DNA of 64,000 nucleotides from Sciurus carolinensis (GCF_902686445.1 NC_062222.1:136531035-136595034); one strand, 5' to 3'. Positions 51,646-63,884 are shown, counted from the first letter of the stretch. Notes: generated by a model from the letters alone, not told the origin. Translations and numbers: made by a program.

Positions 51646-53892
51646 GAAGCACAAGAGATGAACTGAGAGGTAAAAACTAATGATGGTCTGGAATTTAAAG
51701 TTCTATTCTTGCTTGGCTAAACAGCCTTCCGAAGGGGCAGCATGGGAAGATGAAAGTGTCAATTCCTAAGGGGTTTTTGTTGCTGCTGAAAATGAGTAAA
51801 GTGAAAGACAGGCTCAGGATGCCAGAGAGGAAGTGCAAGCCACGTGAGACCAAATCACAAGCACGTGGAGCCTCCCACTCTGTGGATCAGAAGCTTCTCA
51901 TGCGCTCACTCACAGCAGTGTCTTCTGAGGACTCTGGCTTAGAGTGGTCTGCTATTAACAGAGGAAACACTCAACTCACCCCAATATGTGTCCCAGTGTA
52001 CCCCTCTGCCCACCCCCTTGCCACCATGCCATCCAGCCCCCAGGTGGCTCAACAGCCTTGTGCGTGCTCTCCTGCCTCTTCCCTGCTCTGCACATGGTAC
52101 ACAGCAGCCAGGAGGCTTCTTGCCCCTGAGCCAGACACACTGGGGTCTGCCTGAAGCCCTCACTAGCTTCTGACATTAGAATAAAACCCAAATTCTGGGC
52201 AGGGACTGGGGTTTAGTGGGAACATGCTTGCCTAGCATTCGGGGGGTTCTGGGTTCGATCCTCAGCACCACATAAAGTAAAGGTATTGTGTCCACCTACA
52301 ACTAAAAACTTTAAAATTCTTAAAAAAATGAAACCCAAATTCTATTCCATGACCTGCAGGCCCCACAGAACCCAGTCCCATCCCAAGCTGACCTCTCTCT
52401 CTCCTGTGGCTCACTCCCCTCTCATCTCACTTGACTCTAGAAGACTCCTGGCATGTCCCTGTCATAGCACTTATCACAACTGAGATTCGCGTCTGTGGCA
52501 TTATCGCCCTAGCCTGCCTCAGCAGCCACCAGCCGTGAGAATCGGGTGTGAACTCTGGGTCCTGCTAGGTGTGACTGCATCCTCAGCCACCAGCAGCAGG
52601 CCCGGCGCACGCAGCTGCTCCATTAGTGGCTGCAGACTGGCTGAGTGAGCAGATACCTAGAGAGAACAGGCCTGTCAGGCATCACAGAGGCAAGCGAAGG
52701 GGCCAACCAACAGAGGTGTGCCAGGAGAGCAAGCCCCACAGGAGGGCCAAGCATGCAAAGGAAAATGATGTGTTTCTTCTCCCAAGAGAGAGGCAGGCTA
52801 GCAGGCAAGGTCAGATGCCGTGGTAGCCCAGACCACAGCTCTGGGACTGCGCTGGTTAAGAGTACGAGTATTCTGGGGCTCCAGGAAGCCTTATTCTTAA
52901 TTGCACCAGAAAATGTTGGCACAGCACTTGGAGGGCTAGCTTCTAAGTCTTCTAAGACTTCTTTTATGTGCCAAGAAGTTTAAAAGCTGTTGTGCCAGAC
53001 ACATTTTCCAAAGTGACCTAAATCGTTAGTGGCGGTAACGGAGAACGAGAGCATCTCCTTCGTCATCCAGGTGGAAGGGTGGGGAGGCTCCCTGGATCTG
53101 TGAGGCATGGTCCTGCACCTGCTGCAGGAGGGAGGGTGTGAATACACCAAGCATCTGAGGACCCTGGTGGCAGGAGTCCCTGGTGTCTGCAGGTCCGCTC
53201 CTTCCCTGACAGGGGGCGCTGCGGGGGCAGGTAAGGCCTGAAGTCAGGGTGCAGCCTCTGCCTTGGGAAACTGAAGCACCACCCTCCAAAGGTGGGCTAT
53301 GGCCCTGGGAGATTCAGAGACACAAGACCCAGTCCCTCTTGAGTACAGAGTGGGGACTGCAGTCAAAACCCAAGGCGGAGTTGGCTGTTGCTTCTGCATG
53401 GGGGGTGGGAGGAGAGGAAGCCCCACGGTGGGGAGGCCAGGGTGCTAATGCAGGAGTGCCCAGTCTGGTGGGGGCTGTGGACACTAGCCGTGACCCTCCA
53501 TTTACTATCTCATCACTCTCTGTCTCCAAAAGGAACATGATCGTTTATTTTGCTGTTTCCCAACAAGGGCAGACAGAGAAAGGACAAAAAGTCCTCTGTG
53601 GCACCTCACAGCCTGCCTGGCACAGGGCAGACCCTGACGATATATCTGTGGAAACAATGGAAGGGGACAATGGGGACAAGGAGATGGCCGATGGAGAGGC
53701 AGGCAGGAGGCCAGTGCCTGCAGGGTCCCTTCACTGCTGCCTCAGGTCCCGAGGCCCCTGAACTGCACTTCCTCCTCCAGCCCGCCCTCTCTCCCGCTGC
53801 GTCCTTAGGTCCTCGCTGGGCTTGGCGCTTGGTCAGCCTGGCAGGGTGTTAACTGGCAGCACTCTGTCCACTGGCCTTCCCAGTGGCTTTCT
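51646..53892. other. Intergenic, no gene recognised
   Basis: Apart from the SINE at 52198-52325 I recognise nothing. Open frames (for example 53249-53761) lack domains. Confidence 0.4.
52198..52325 (+). repeat. Sciurid ID-type SINE with long tail
   Basis: It contains gggactggggtttagtggg, catgcttgcctagcattcgg, gggttcgatcctcagcacca and the diagnostic tail (aaggtattgtgtccacctac). Confidence 0.9.
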
Positions 53893-54425
53893 CTCCACCA
53901 CACCGCATCGGTCAGAGTCTCCAGAGAGGCAGTGCAGGAAGAGGTGTATTCAGATGCGTGAGAGGGATTTATTAGGGGAGTTGGCTCACAAGTCTCCACA
54001 GGCCATCTGCAAGTTGGTAGCACGGCCCTGTCCAAGTTGGAAGGCTTCAGAACGGGGGAAGCAGAAGGTCACATAATTCCTGGTCCCCGTCCCAGGCCGA
54101 AGTCCTGGGAAAGGGAGCGAGATACCTGGTGTAAGTTCTGCAGTCCAAAGGCCGTGAGCCTGGAGTTCTGGTGTCTGAAGGCAGGAGAAGAGTCCGTCCT
54201 GGCTCTTGAAGAAGAGGCCGCTTCGCCTTCTGCAATTGCTCTTTCCCTCCTGGGCCAACTGCCCGGTGCCTGCCCACATTGACCAGGGCCCTTCACCCGT
54301 GAGTCCACGCAGACTCGTACGCTGATCCCGAGAAACACTCGGAGACACCCAAAATAATGCTCCGCCAGGTTTCTAGATGTTCTAGGTTTCCAGGCAGTCC
54401 TCCATGAGCATGGCTGACCTTGGGT
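53893..54425 (-). mobile_element. ERVL/MaLR-type LTR, antisense
   Basis: On the plus strand: tcagagtctccagagaggca, gagagggatttattagggga and gttggctcacaagtctccac, then later gagaaacactcggagacacc and aaaataatgctccgccagg. This is an old LTR read backwards, diverged. Confidence 0.5.
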
Positions 54426-54952
54426 TACCCCGCACCCGCCTCTGCTCCATCTTTTCTCTCTCCTTCATGTCCTCCACGTGGACATGCTATATCCCAGAGG
54501 GCTCCTCGCCCATGCTCGCAGTCCCTGGTGGTCATGGCCATGCTTGCTGAGTCCCAGGTCAAATCTGTATCCCTCTGTATCCCAGAGTGTCTCCCCATCT
54601 CTGGTGTGGTCAGCCCATGAGGACACTGTGGGAAAGGACCAGCACATTCAGAGAAGGGAGGGCAGACTTCGCCTCAAGAGTCCTAGAATGCATGGCAAGT
54701 TTCTTCTGGGCTTTTCCACAGCCTGGCAGCACCCAGGGTGCTCTCCTCACCCTAGGCCTTGGTCTCCTTATCTATAAAATGTGCGTGATTCCAGGAACTT
54801 GGTGAGGACATAGGGAAAGGGTCCGGCATGGACTGGCCCAGAGCAGGGGCTCGGTCACCTTGGCGCTTACTAGTAGGAACTTAATAACCGCCAGGGATGT
54901 TTCCTGACCATTTACTACGTGGCCAGGTCTCACTAGTCATTTTGTCCCCACA

Positions 54953-55110
54953 CATCCTCAAGAGGTGGATACTGTTATCATCTCCATTTTACAGAGGAAG
55001 AATCTAAGGCACAGAGAAGTTAATAATTCACCCAAGGTCCCACAGTTGTACCAGGCAGAACTGGGATTTGAACCCAGACCATCTGGCTCCAAGCCCAAGT
55101 GCATCCCACC
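54953..55110 (-). repeat. MIR SINE, antisense
   Basis: The plus strand carries the reverse MIR core: catctccattttacagagga, aaggcacagagaagttaata, cacccaaggtcccacagttg and gggatttgaacccagaccat. It is one of the best-preserved MIR copies here. Confidence 0.85.
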
Positions 55111-55759
55111 TGCTGCAGGCTCTGGGTGCTGCACAGCTGAACCCCAGGAGCGGGGTTCAGGGCAGTGAGCGGAGAGGAGATCAGGGAAAGAACTGCAAGT
55201 CTGCAGCTTGGTAGACCAGCCGGAGGAGCCCAAGCAGGGCTGTACAAATATCTGTCCAGTCCCTGGCTTCGGTCCTTTGGGGCATATACCAGAAGTGACC
55301 TTGCTGGACCCTCATCCTCTGGAGGACAGCTACGTTTCCCCTGCGGTCACAAACCTTGGTCCCTGCCCCTTGCGTCCCCATCTCAGCCTCCGCCTCCCAC
55401 TGACGCTTGTCCTGGGGTCTGTGTGGGCAGCAGTGGTCCCCATGGGTGTGAGGTGGAGAGGGGAGGGCTTCCGGGGCATGCGATGGGGACCATGGCTACG
55501 GACAGCGAGGCAACAGGAGGAGCCCTCCCAGCAGGCACGCCATGCCCCGGGCAGCGCACGTCACCGGTGCCCTCCTGCCACCCTTCCCTTCTCCCCCAGG
55601 AGGAGGCGTGGCTGGTCTGAGTGCTGGCTGTGCCTTGGGTACACCAGGCCCATTTCTCCACTGGGGGGTCCTGGCTGCCTCCTCTCTGGTTGGTGGTGTC
55701 TGTGCAGCTGGCAGGCCCTAGGTCTCACCAAGCCCTGGGGTGGCGCTCAGCTTGCCGTT

Positions 55760-56308
55760 GTTGGGACAGAATGCCTGCAGAAATCAACTTAGAGGAGGAG
55801 AGATTTATTTGGGGCTCACAGTTTCCGAGGTCTCAGTTCATGTTGGCTGGCTGCTTTGCTCTGGCCTGAGGTGAGGCAGAGCATCATGGAGGAAGGGCTT
55901 GGCGGAGGGAAGCTTCCCAGCTCAGGGCAGCCAGAAGCAGAGAGAGAGGAAGGGGCCAGGATCAAGATACAGTCCCCCTTGGGCTGGGGTGGTGGCTCAG
56001 TGGTAGAGCACTTGCCTAGCATGTGTGAGGCACTGGGTTTTATCCTTGGCACCAAATAAGAATAAGTCAATAAAATAAAGGCATTGTGTCCATCTACAAC
56101 TAAAAAAGAAAAAAAAGATGCAGCCCCCAAGGGCATGGCCTCCCAAGGAAAGACCAACTAGGTTCCACTGCCTAGGTTCCACTGATGAGGTCAGAGTCCT
56201 GGTGATTCAATCACTTCCCAAGAGCCCTGTCTCTGAACCCTGCTGCTCTGGGGACCAAACCTTCAATACATGAACATTTGGAGAACATTCCAGATTCAAA
56301 CCACAACA
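55760..56308 (-). mobile_element. MaLR-type LTR, antisense, split by a SINE
   Basis: On the plus strand: aggagagatttatttggggc, tcacagtttccgaggtctca, ggtgattcaatcacttccca and gaacattccagattcaaacc, ending ccacaaca. An ID SINE (55980-56118) interrupts it. It is related to the LTR at 18955-19400. Confidence 0.65.
55980..56118 (+). repeat. Sciurid ID-type SINE with long tail, nested
   Basis: Near-consensus: gctggggtggtggctcagtg, gtagagcacttgcctagcat, gtgtgaggcactgggttttat and the tail aaaataaaggcattgtgtcc. It lies inside the antisense MaLR-type LTR. Confidence 0.92.
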
Positions 56309-56774
56309 CCGGCCTTCCTAGCAGTGGGTGGGAAATCCTGCGTGGAAGCTCTCTGACCCCAGGAACAAGGGGCAGCTCAATTCAGCATGCCAGTGACAAC
56401 ACTCAGGCAGAGGACTGGGCACGCCCTACCTTCTAGAACTCCAGCAGCAGCTAGCTGCTAGGCAGTAGTCATCGCCTCTCCAGGGCCCAGCCAGACCCTT
56501 CCCCTTGGAGGCATGGGGGGATGTACGACCCACCTCAACTTGCTCCATGAGACAGCACGGGCTGGTTGCAAACTCCATCTGACTCCAGAGACCCAAAACT
56601 TCTGAGCGTCCAAAGAAATCAAAACATGGGCTCCAGGACTCTCAGGCTACTGACAGGTATTTATTTCCCACCCCACCCTACGCCCCTGGAAGTAAAAAAA
56701 TGCTGCCAACTAGGGATACCACTTGGAATTCTTATTAATCAGTTGCACACAGACCTTTGAGACTTTGAGCAGGG

Positions 56775-57215
56775 TCTTTAAGCATGTGTCTTTTTCTTTT
56801 CATCTGCTTTCTTTGGATTTAATTTGCCCTGCTTTTTCTAGTTTCCAAAGGTAAATCATGATTGATTTTAGATCTTTCCTTACATATGCTTTTCTAAAAT
56901 GTACATGTATGTATGTGTATACTATATGTATATATGGAAATGCTATACATTTTCCTCTAAATGCTGCTTTTACTGCATCCCACATGGATTCTTTTTTAAG
57001 TTTTATTTTAATTTAAAGGATTTTTTTCAGTCCTGAAGATTGAACCCAGGCTATACCCCCAGCCTCTTTTTAAAAAATTTTCAGACAGGGTCTTGCTAAA
57101 TTACATAGGCTGGTTTTGAACCTGAGATCCTCCTACCTCAGAAAATACTTTTAAGTTGTTCTTGAGATTCCTTCTTTAGCCCATTTGCTATTTAGAAATG
57201 TGTTGTTTAAGTACC
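56775..57215 (-). mobile_element. L1M ORF2 fragment, antisense
   Basis: On the plus strand: attttcctctaaatgctgct, tttactgcatcccacatgg, then after a SINE (57005-57142) gttcttgagattccttcttt and agcccatttgctatttagaa. This is the order of old L1 ORF2 read backwards. Confidence 0.65.
57005..57142 (-). repeat. B1-ID-type SINE, antisense, diverged
   Basis: On the plus strand: gtcctgaagattgaacccag, tatacccccagcctcttttt, gggtcttgctaaattacata and gatcctcctacctcag. It is inserted in the L1M fragment. Confidence 0.7.
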
Positions 57216-57221
57216 AAGTAC

Positions 57222-57528
57222 AGATGGTCTTGTGTTATGATGGTTCAACTTGTAACTTTTCAACTTCGTGATGTGAAAGTCATACACTCGGTAGAAACCA
57301 TCCTTCAGATTTTGAATTTTGGGCTAGAGACCCCCTCTCACTGTGCCGAGCAGCAGCAGGGCACCACGGCTCCCAGTCAGCCCCACGATCCCCTGGGAAG
57401 ACAACTGGAGCTCTGCCCTGTGCCACGATGCTCAGGCAGTGAGGGGGTCGGTGCATTTCCGACTTAGGATTCTCTCCGTCTAGGACGGGTCTATCGAGAT
57501 GTCTCCCCAGTGTGAGTTGAGGGGACCC
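57222..57528 (-). mobile_element. Tigger/mariner-type DNA transposon remnant
   Basis: On the plus strand: cagatggtcttgtgttatga, tggttcaacttgtaactttt, cactcggtagaaaccatcct and cagattttgaattttgggct. These correspond to one end of an old Tigger-type element. It is flanked by TA on both sides (agta and tgta), the expected mariner target, and splits an antisense L1M. Confidence 0.5.
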
Positions 57529-57715
57529 TGTATTTGGGTATTTCCCCTCTGTCTTTCCATTACTGAGTTCCAGTTAATTCCACCTGAGACCAGACACACT
57601 ACAATTTCTATTCTTTAATGGTTAAGGTGTTTTATGGCCCAAAATGGGATCTATCTTGGTGAATGTCCCAGGCAAACTTGGGAAGAATGTACACTCTACT
57701 GTCTTGAGAGAAGTA
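57529..57715 (-). mobile_element. L1M ORF2 fragment continued, antisense
   Basis: On the plus strand: cattactgagttccagttaa, ttttatggcccaaaatggga, tctatcttggtgaatgtccc and gaatgtacactctactgtct. It is the continuation of the L1M interrupted at 57222. Confidence 0.65.
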
Positions 57716-57732
57716 GCCTCAAGGTCTCTTTA

Positions 57733-58190
57733 AAAACTTTTAATTTGAAATAGTTTTAGATTTCATACAAGTTGCAAAAGTAGTTCGGAGAGCTGGCTTC
57801 CCCCCAGCTTCCCCGGGGCAGCACCTCCGCTCACCACGACACAGGAAGCAAGCCAGCTCTCAGGCGCCCGCCCGGGCCCTCCGATGTCCCCCTCCTCTCT
57901 GTGCACTCGCTTGTCCTCTTTGCATTCAGTCCTGAGAACGTAGTACGTAGACTCGTCTAACCGCCACCCTGTCCGTATCAGGAATGGCTCTTTCCAACAA
58001 GCCCCTGTAGCCACCTTCCCTCGCGGTCACCCCCCTCCCCACTTCTGTCCCTGCCGACCACAGAACTGCTCTCCATTGCTGCGTAGCTTTCAAATCGAGA
58101 GTATCGTACAAACGGAAGCATTCGGCGGGCACTCTCCCGAGAGGGGCTTTGACAGCAGCAGAACGCCCGCCCTGAGAGCCGTCCAAAGTG
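57733..58190 (-). mobile_element. Ancient LINE-like fragment (weak)
   Basis: The block tttgaaatagttttagattt is followed by caagttgcaaaagtagttcg, resembling an old L1-associated repeat; the piece at 11335-11485 may come from the same family. Confidence 0.35.
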
Positions 58191-58373
58191 TGCGTGTGAG
58201 GATTGCGTTTTTCTTCTTGTGTTCCTTATCAGACCAACAGGTCCTTTTCTAGGGAAGGGACCTTGATCCCTATCTTCTCTCCCAGGTCCCTGGCTCCATG
58301 AGGCTGTGCACCCTGTTGTGGGGCCTCAACTCTGCAGCCCCAATTCACAAGTGTCCCGACAGAGGCTCCTTTC

Positions 58374-58586
58374 TAATTTTTTTTTTTGGGGGGGTACCAG
58401 GTGTTAACCACTGAGCTTAATAACTGAGCCACATCTCCAGCCCTTTTTCTTTTTTCTTTTGAGACAGGATCTCTCTTAAGTTCTTAGGGCCTTGCTAAGT
58501 TGCTGAGGCTGACTTTGAACTCGTGATCCTCCTGCCTTATCCTCCCAAGCCACTGGATCACAGGCATGCGCCACTGTGCCCAGCTT
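58374..58586 (-). repeat. Dimeric B1-ID SINE, antisense
   Basis: On the plus strand: a T tract, gggtaccaggtgttaaccac, actgagccacatctccagcc, then ttgctgaggctgactttgaa, tgatcctcctgccttatcc and acaggcatgcgccactgtgc. Confidence 0.85.
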
Positions 58587-60885
58587 CCCTCTGGTCTTAG
58601 TTTCCATGATCCATAGCCAGCATGGAATGAGCACTTGTGAGGCCTTATGTGAGCCCCTGCTCACATTCCCCAGCTCAGTCTTGTGAACAAGTACAGATAG
58701 GGATCCCCAGTTATCAGACAGGGAGTAGAGGCCTAGAGAAGATGCCACTCACCTGTCATCTGGCCAGAAATGGAGGCACCCCGCCTGAAGATTTCTCTAG
58801 TACACAGGTACCAACCATATGCCACTTTCCGCACATGGGATGACATTTCTCAGTCTTGATGCTAGGATGTTCAGCATGGAGAGGTGCTGTCACCTGTGCG
58901 GAAGCCCAAATGAGGATAGGAAGGCAGCAGACCATGACAGGAGGTGGAGCAGCTAAGCATGAGGGAACGAACGTGCAAAGGGCCTGAGGTAGCCACAGGT
59001 CTCTCCGTGGTTTGTCCAGGTGAAGATGGGGAAAAGATCCCTGGCACCAAATGCAAAGTGGTCCATGTGTGGGGACTCCACCTCCCAGCTCTTCATCCTA
59101 ACTGCACTGGGTAAATCTGGGACGGAGACAGTATAGCCATCCCTGGCTTTCACTTAAAAAGAAGAGAAAGCCTCACTCCCCATGTCTGCAGGTGTCATGC
59201 ACATAAAGACTGAGTGCCCACACAGAGGGCAGTGGTGGACAAAGGACAACCTCAGCCAGGAGGAGGGATGCTGGATCTTCTTGGGACAGAGAGAGGAACA
59301 GACAGGCAGGCGGGAGTGTGGGGACTCAACTGAGAATGGGGTCAAGAGCCAGACGGCATGTGTCCAAATTCCAGCTTGGCCACTTTTCAGCTCTCCTGCC
59401 CTGGTAGCTGTTGACTGCACCTGCTTCCCAGCCTCCAGGTCTTTAAAGCAGTGGTGTTCATACTTGTAAAGTTGCAGCCGAGGATTCAGCAAGCTGATCT
59501 GATTTGGGTGGAGCAGAGCCTGGCCCCCAGCTGGACTTCAGAACGTCAGTACTGACACTTGCCAGGAGGGGGCGTTTGAGCCTCAGACTTCACACACACA
59601 CATAGATGGTAGAGCGAGGCTTCCAGGGGACCTGGGGTGGACAGGACCTTGGGGACCCAAGAGACCAGGCCAGACTGAGCTGATGCACTGTGGCAGCAGC
59701 CCCAGCTGTTGTTGGTGACAATTCCCGACATTTAGACTCCATTCCATGGCTGGTGGGAGGAGGAGAGGGGGCTTGTGCACCCACAGACCCAGGTTAAAGT
59801 TATCCTCTTTTTACTGCTTTCCTGCTGTTTCCTCACTGGGAACCATGAACAAGTCCCTCCCCAGCCTGGTTGAGCCTGGAGTGGGTGTAACAGCAGCTAA
59901 ATGAGGTCAAGGGCATATTGGATCTGGTACAAGGTCAACACAGGCCAGATCCTGTCGGGGGCAGCAGCAGGTGGACTGAGATGAACTGAATCTCTCTGGG
60001 GGAGGGTAACTCACTGGTTTGCAGGCATGGAGACTGGGACCCAGGCAAGAAGCTGTACCTGGGCCCAGGGGAACTTGGGGAGTCCCACCTGGGGGACTTG
60101 GGAGTAGCTCCATGTGGGGAAGGGGAGGGGAGAGCAGCCAAGGCCCACCCAGGTCTCCAGTCTGGGCGCTGAGAGACAGTCTGAAGGAGGCTGACTGGGG
60201 AGTCTAAGGGGTATTCAAGTCATCAGAAGCTTCTGGACCTTTGGAAATGGGGCAGTTTTCACTTTCTCTCCCTGAGCCTCCTGAGTTGCCTGCAGAGACA
60301 GGCCAATGCCCACCTCCCGTCCACCACGGGTTTCTGCTTTCTTGAAGTACCCCACCTGCGGATGACTAGCAAACAGAAATGAAACATCAGAGGCAGTCAA
60401 ACAACAAGTCCAAACTTTCTATTTATAGATCCCAAAGGCACAAGAGCACAGTCGGAAAACGGGAAGTCTCCAAGCTTACTCTGCACTTCTGCGCCTGTCT
60501 TATCATGCCCAGCCAGGTCCACTCTTGGCCAGCTCCCATCTCCTTCCACCCCACCAAGCAGCGACTGAGAAAACTGAGGCCAGAGAAGCGCAGGGACGCT
60601 CAAGGTAACCCCAAGTCCTGCGGGCTCTCTGGAGCTCTCTCTCACAGTGGTCCCTCTTGTCGTAGACTTTCTAATATTTTTTCCCAGAGTTAGAATCAAC
60701 TGGGAACAAAATCACTCACTGCTTGATGGAAACGCACAGAGAGGAGCCTCAGGCTCTCCAGCCTCTGAGACAGCTGAGGTCCAGAGATGCTAAACATGCT
60801 GCCTGTGAGCCGCTGAGACAGTGGGACCCAGCAGGGCAGAGCCTGTTCTCAGTTGTCCTGAACACCTAAGTTTGCCACAGAGAGA
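58587..60885. other. Intergenic, MIR-like scraps only
   Basis: It has no gene. A MIR-like antisense piece lies at about 60545-60612 (gactgagaaaactgaggcca), with weaker ones near 58690-58745 and 59345-59460. Open frames are without domains. Confidence 0.4.
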
Positions 60886-61416
60886 TGGATTTGAACTCAC
60901 AACCCTCCTGCTTCAGCCTCCCAAGCTACTGAGTTTACAGGTGTGCACCACGGTGCCCAGCTGAAATGTTAAGTTTTTTTAAAGAAAGAAACCAACAGGC
61001 TGAGCACGCGATGAGAACAAGTCCCTGTAGCTGGCTTGGTGCCTCCCTGCAGTCCTGCAGAGCCCGCTGCCTGGTTCTGCTGATGGCTGACTCACTTTAG
61101 GGCAGCAGCAACCCCTGCCGCCTGAACAATCAGAAGCTGCGGGGAGGACAGGGGCTCCCGGGTGCAGTTACAAGCAGCAGGCAGTCAGCACCACACTGCC
61201 CCCTGGTGGCCACAGAGATCTCAGGCATCTTTGATGGGGTGGGGGAGCAGCCAGCTACGGGAGCCTGTTATTCTCTGCAAATGTGCATAATCTTGCTCTA
61301 TGTCTAGAGCCGCCTAGGTTCGAAAGTCTGCCCATATACTGCAGGAGAGGCCTGGCCAGCTCCCTGTGACCTCAAGGCAGCACTCTGGTCTTACTGCCTG
61401 TGCTCACCAGGACAGC
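60886..61416 (+). repeat. Perfect direct duplication, copy 1 (531 bp)
   Basis: Every base I compared matches 62001-62531, with a constant offset of 1115. Its left end falls inside a reverse-oriented B1 half (starting tggatttgaactcacaaccc), so that SINE is truncated in this copy. Its right end is at ccaggacagc. Confidence 0.93.
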
Positions 61417-61811
61417 AAGCGTGTGCGCGCGCCCCTTTACCCAGCAGCTCAGCTTCTGAGCACGTAGCTGTGCTACACTGGCCTCGGTTTGGGGCCCAGA
61501 GGGGAATAAAACCTGTTCCTGAACCTCAAGGGAGGGTGGGGTGAGGACAGCTGAAGAGTCATGTAGGTGGTCAGAAGCTGCCCCAGCCAATGCCCCTAGC
61601 CATTCCAGACAGGGACCCCGGAGCAGGCATGGGGCAGCTTCTGGAGGAGGTGGGGGCTGGGCTGAAATCTCTGGATGGGTTGAAGTTTGCCAGAGAGAGA
61701 TGGGAAGGGGAGGGGCTCCCCGCAGAGGGAAGAGTGTACGCACGTGTGTGCATACCGGCACACATACGTCGGTTTTGCAATTAACTTGTGACAATTCGGT
61801 TAAGCATACTG

Positions 61812-62066
61812 AAATTTTAAGTTTTTTTTGTTTGTTTATTTGTTTTATTTTGTATTTTATATTCTACCCAGCATATGCCAGTACCAGGGAATGAACTCAG
61901 GGACACTCAACCACTGAGCCACATCCCCAGCCCTATTTTGTATTTTATTTAGAGACAGGGTCTCATGGAGTTGCTTAGTGCCTCACTTTTTTGCTGAGGC
62001 TGGATTTGAACTCACAACCCTCCTGCTTCAGCCTCCCAAGCTACTGAGTTTACAGGTGTGCACCAC
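61812..62066 (-). repeat. Dimeric B1-ID SINE, antisense
   Basis: It is a complete copy on the plus strand: gccagtaccagggaatgaac, aaccactgagccacatcccc, then gagacagggtctcatggag, tgctgaggctggatttgaac and tttacaggtgtgcaccacgg. Its B1 end is the left part of duplication copy 2. Confidence 0.87.
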
Positions 62067-62531
62067 GGTGCCCAGCTGAAATGTTAAGTTTTTTTAAAGA
62101 AAGAAACCAACAGGCTGAGCACGCGATGAGAACAAGTCCCTGTAGCTGGCTTGGTGCCTCCCTGCAGTCCTGCAGAGCCCGCTGCCTGGTTCTGCTGATG
62201 GCTGACTCACTTTAGGGCAGCAGCAACCCCTGCCGCCTGAACAATCAGAAGCTGCGGGGAGGACAGGGGCTCCCGGGTGCAGTTACAAGCAGCAGGCAGT
62301 CAGCACCACACTGCCCCCTGGTGGCCACAGAGATCTCAGGCATCTTTGATGGGGTGGGGGAGCAGCCAGCTACGGGAGCCTGTTATTCTCTGCAAATGTG
62401 CATAATCTTGCTCTATGTCTAGAGCCGCCTAGGTTCGAAAGTCTGCCCATATACTGCAGGAGAGGCCTGGCCAGCTCCCTGTGACCTCAAGGCAGCACTC
62501 TGGTCTTACTGCCTGTGCTCACCAGGACAGC
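62001..62531 (+). repeat. Perfect direct duplication, copy 2 (531 bp)
   Basis: It is identical to 60886-61416. Here the flanking SINE is complete, so this copy is likely the source and copy 1 the derivative, or one of the two is an assembly artefact. Confidence 0.93.
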
Positions 62532-62559
62532 TCTGAGCAGTGGGGCCGGTTCCCCAGCA

Positions 62560-62660
62560 CAGAGGGTCTCGAACCAGTTACTGCAACTCTCTGGGCCTCA
62601 GTTTTCTCCTGTGGAGACTGTGACGAGGATACTGAGCTCAACAGAACAACCAAAGTCTCT
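62560..62660 (+). repeat. MIR-like fragment
   Basis: The order tctgggcctcagttttctcc, then tgtggagactgtgacgagga, resembles the MIR core. Confidence 0.5.
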
Positions 62661-63884
62661 TAGCACCGGTGAGGGACATGCCTGTGCTGGGCTCTGGGGA
62701 CAGTGGTGGCGGATCACGTCCTCCTGAGTGACTGGCCTCACTTCTACGCAGCATAAGCCAGGACTTCATCAGTGGGCCACCACAGTGGGGGTCTGGCTCC
62801 CAGCCCACGGCCTCCCCTCCATCACCCTCTCCTTGGCGTTGCTGGCTCTGAGGGAAGACAGCTACTATGTGGCGAGGAAGCCCAAACCACGTGGAGAGGC
62901 CCGAGGAGAACCAAGAGCCCCAGTGAACAAAGCATCATCCAGACCACAGGGGGCGAAGCAGCCTCTGGCTACTGGAGCCCCAGCATCCAGTCTTCCAGCG
63001 GAGGCCCCAGACACTGTGGGGCAAACAAGCCATCCCCCGGTGCCCCACCCAAATTCCTGACCCCTGGAATCTGTGAGCTTAACACGTGAACCTGCCCTAG
63101 AAGGTGGGCCTTTTGTGGGTGGGTCTGTTGAGGCTCTGTGTTCCCATGTCAGCTCTGGTCAAGCAGGGTCACGGGCTGGAAGCTCAGAGGACACAGCACC
63201 CACCCCTCAGCCAGGAGTCAGGGGAGGTCTTATGGGATCCAGTCTCCGCAGAGCCAGGGGAGGGCAGCAGTGGGGAGGATTGGCAGAGCAAAGGCCAGGG
63301 CAGGAACGTTCCAGCATGGGTGGACGCTTTACCGAGGTGCCAGACCCAGGGGTGGGTGTGGCACAGGGTGACAGAGAAGAACCTGCCTGGGGGTCTTGGA
63401 CACAGATACATGGCCAGGTTTGGAATCTGTCCCCAGGAAGGTCTTAAAGAAGAGAAAGGGCTGGCCCAGAGTTCACAGGAAGAACCCCAGGGACACGGGG
63501 AGGATGGGCAGCAGGCTGGTGAATGGTGAGAGGTTAAGCCCAGGACTGCTTGGCCCCCTCCCCGGGCATGTGCACCTGTCAGGCGCTCAGCAGGCCCCAG
63601 CCCCACCTTGGGGCTCCCCCTCCTGCTACCAGCTTTCCTGAGATGGAACCCGCTCCCAGGGCTGTGCTTGGGTCACTGGTGTGGGGGGCTGTTGGGGCCT
63701 GGCTCCCACCAGTTGCTGAAAGCGAGCTTGGCTGCCTCCACCCAGTCCATGGTGGGCGTCCTGACCAGGGAGGATCCTGGCAGCACACACGCACAACGCC
63801 CACACCACACATCACGCCACCCACCACACCCACACACACATGTGCAGCACACACCACGGTGGTGCAGTACTTGGGTTCCATCCC
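62661..63884. other. Intergenic, no gene recognised
   Basis: It contains a CA-rich stretch at about 63783-63845 and overlapping GC-rich open frames (63073-63641) without domains. In human the next gene would be KIAA0232, but I see none of its exons here. Confidence 0.4.
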
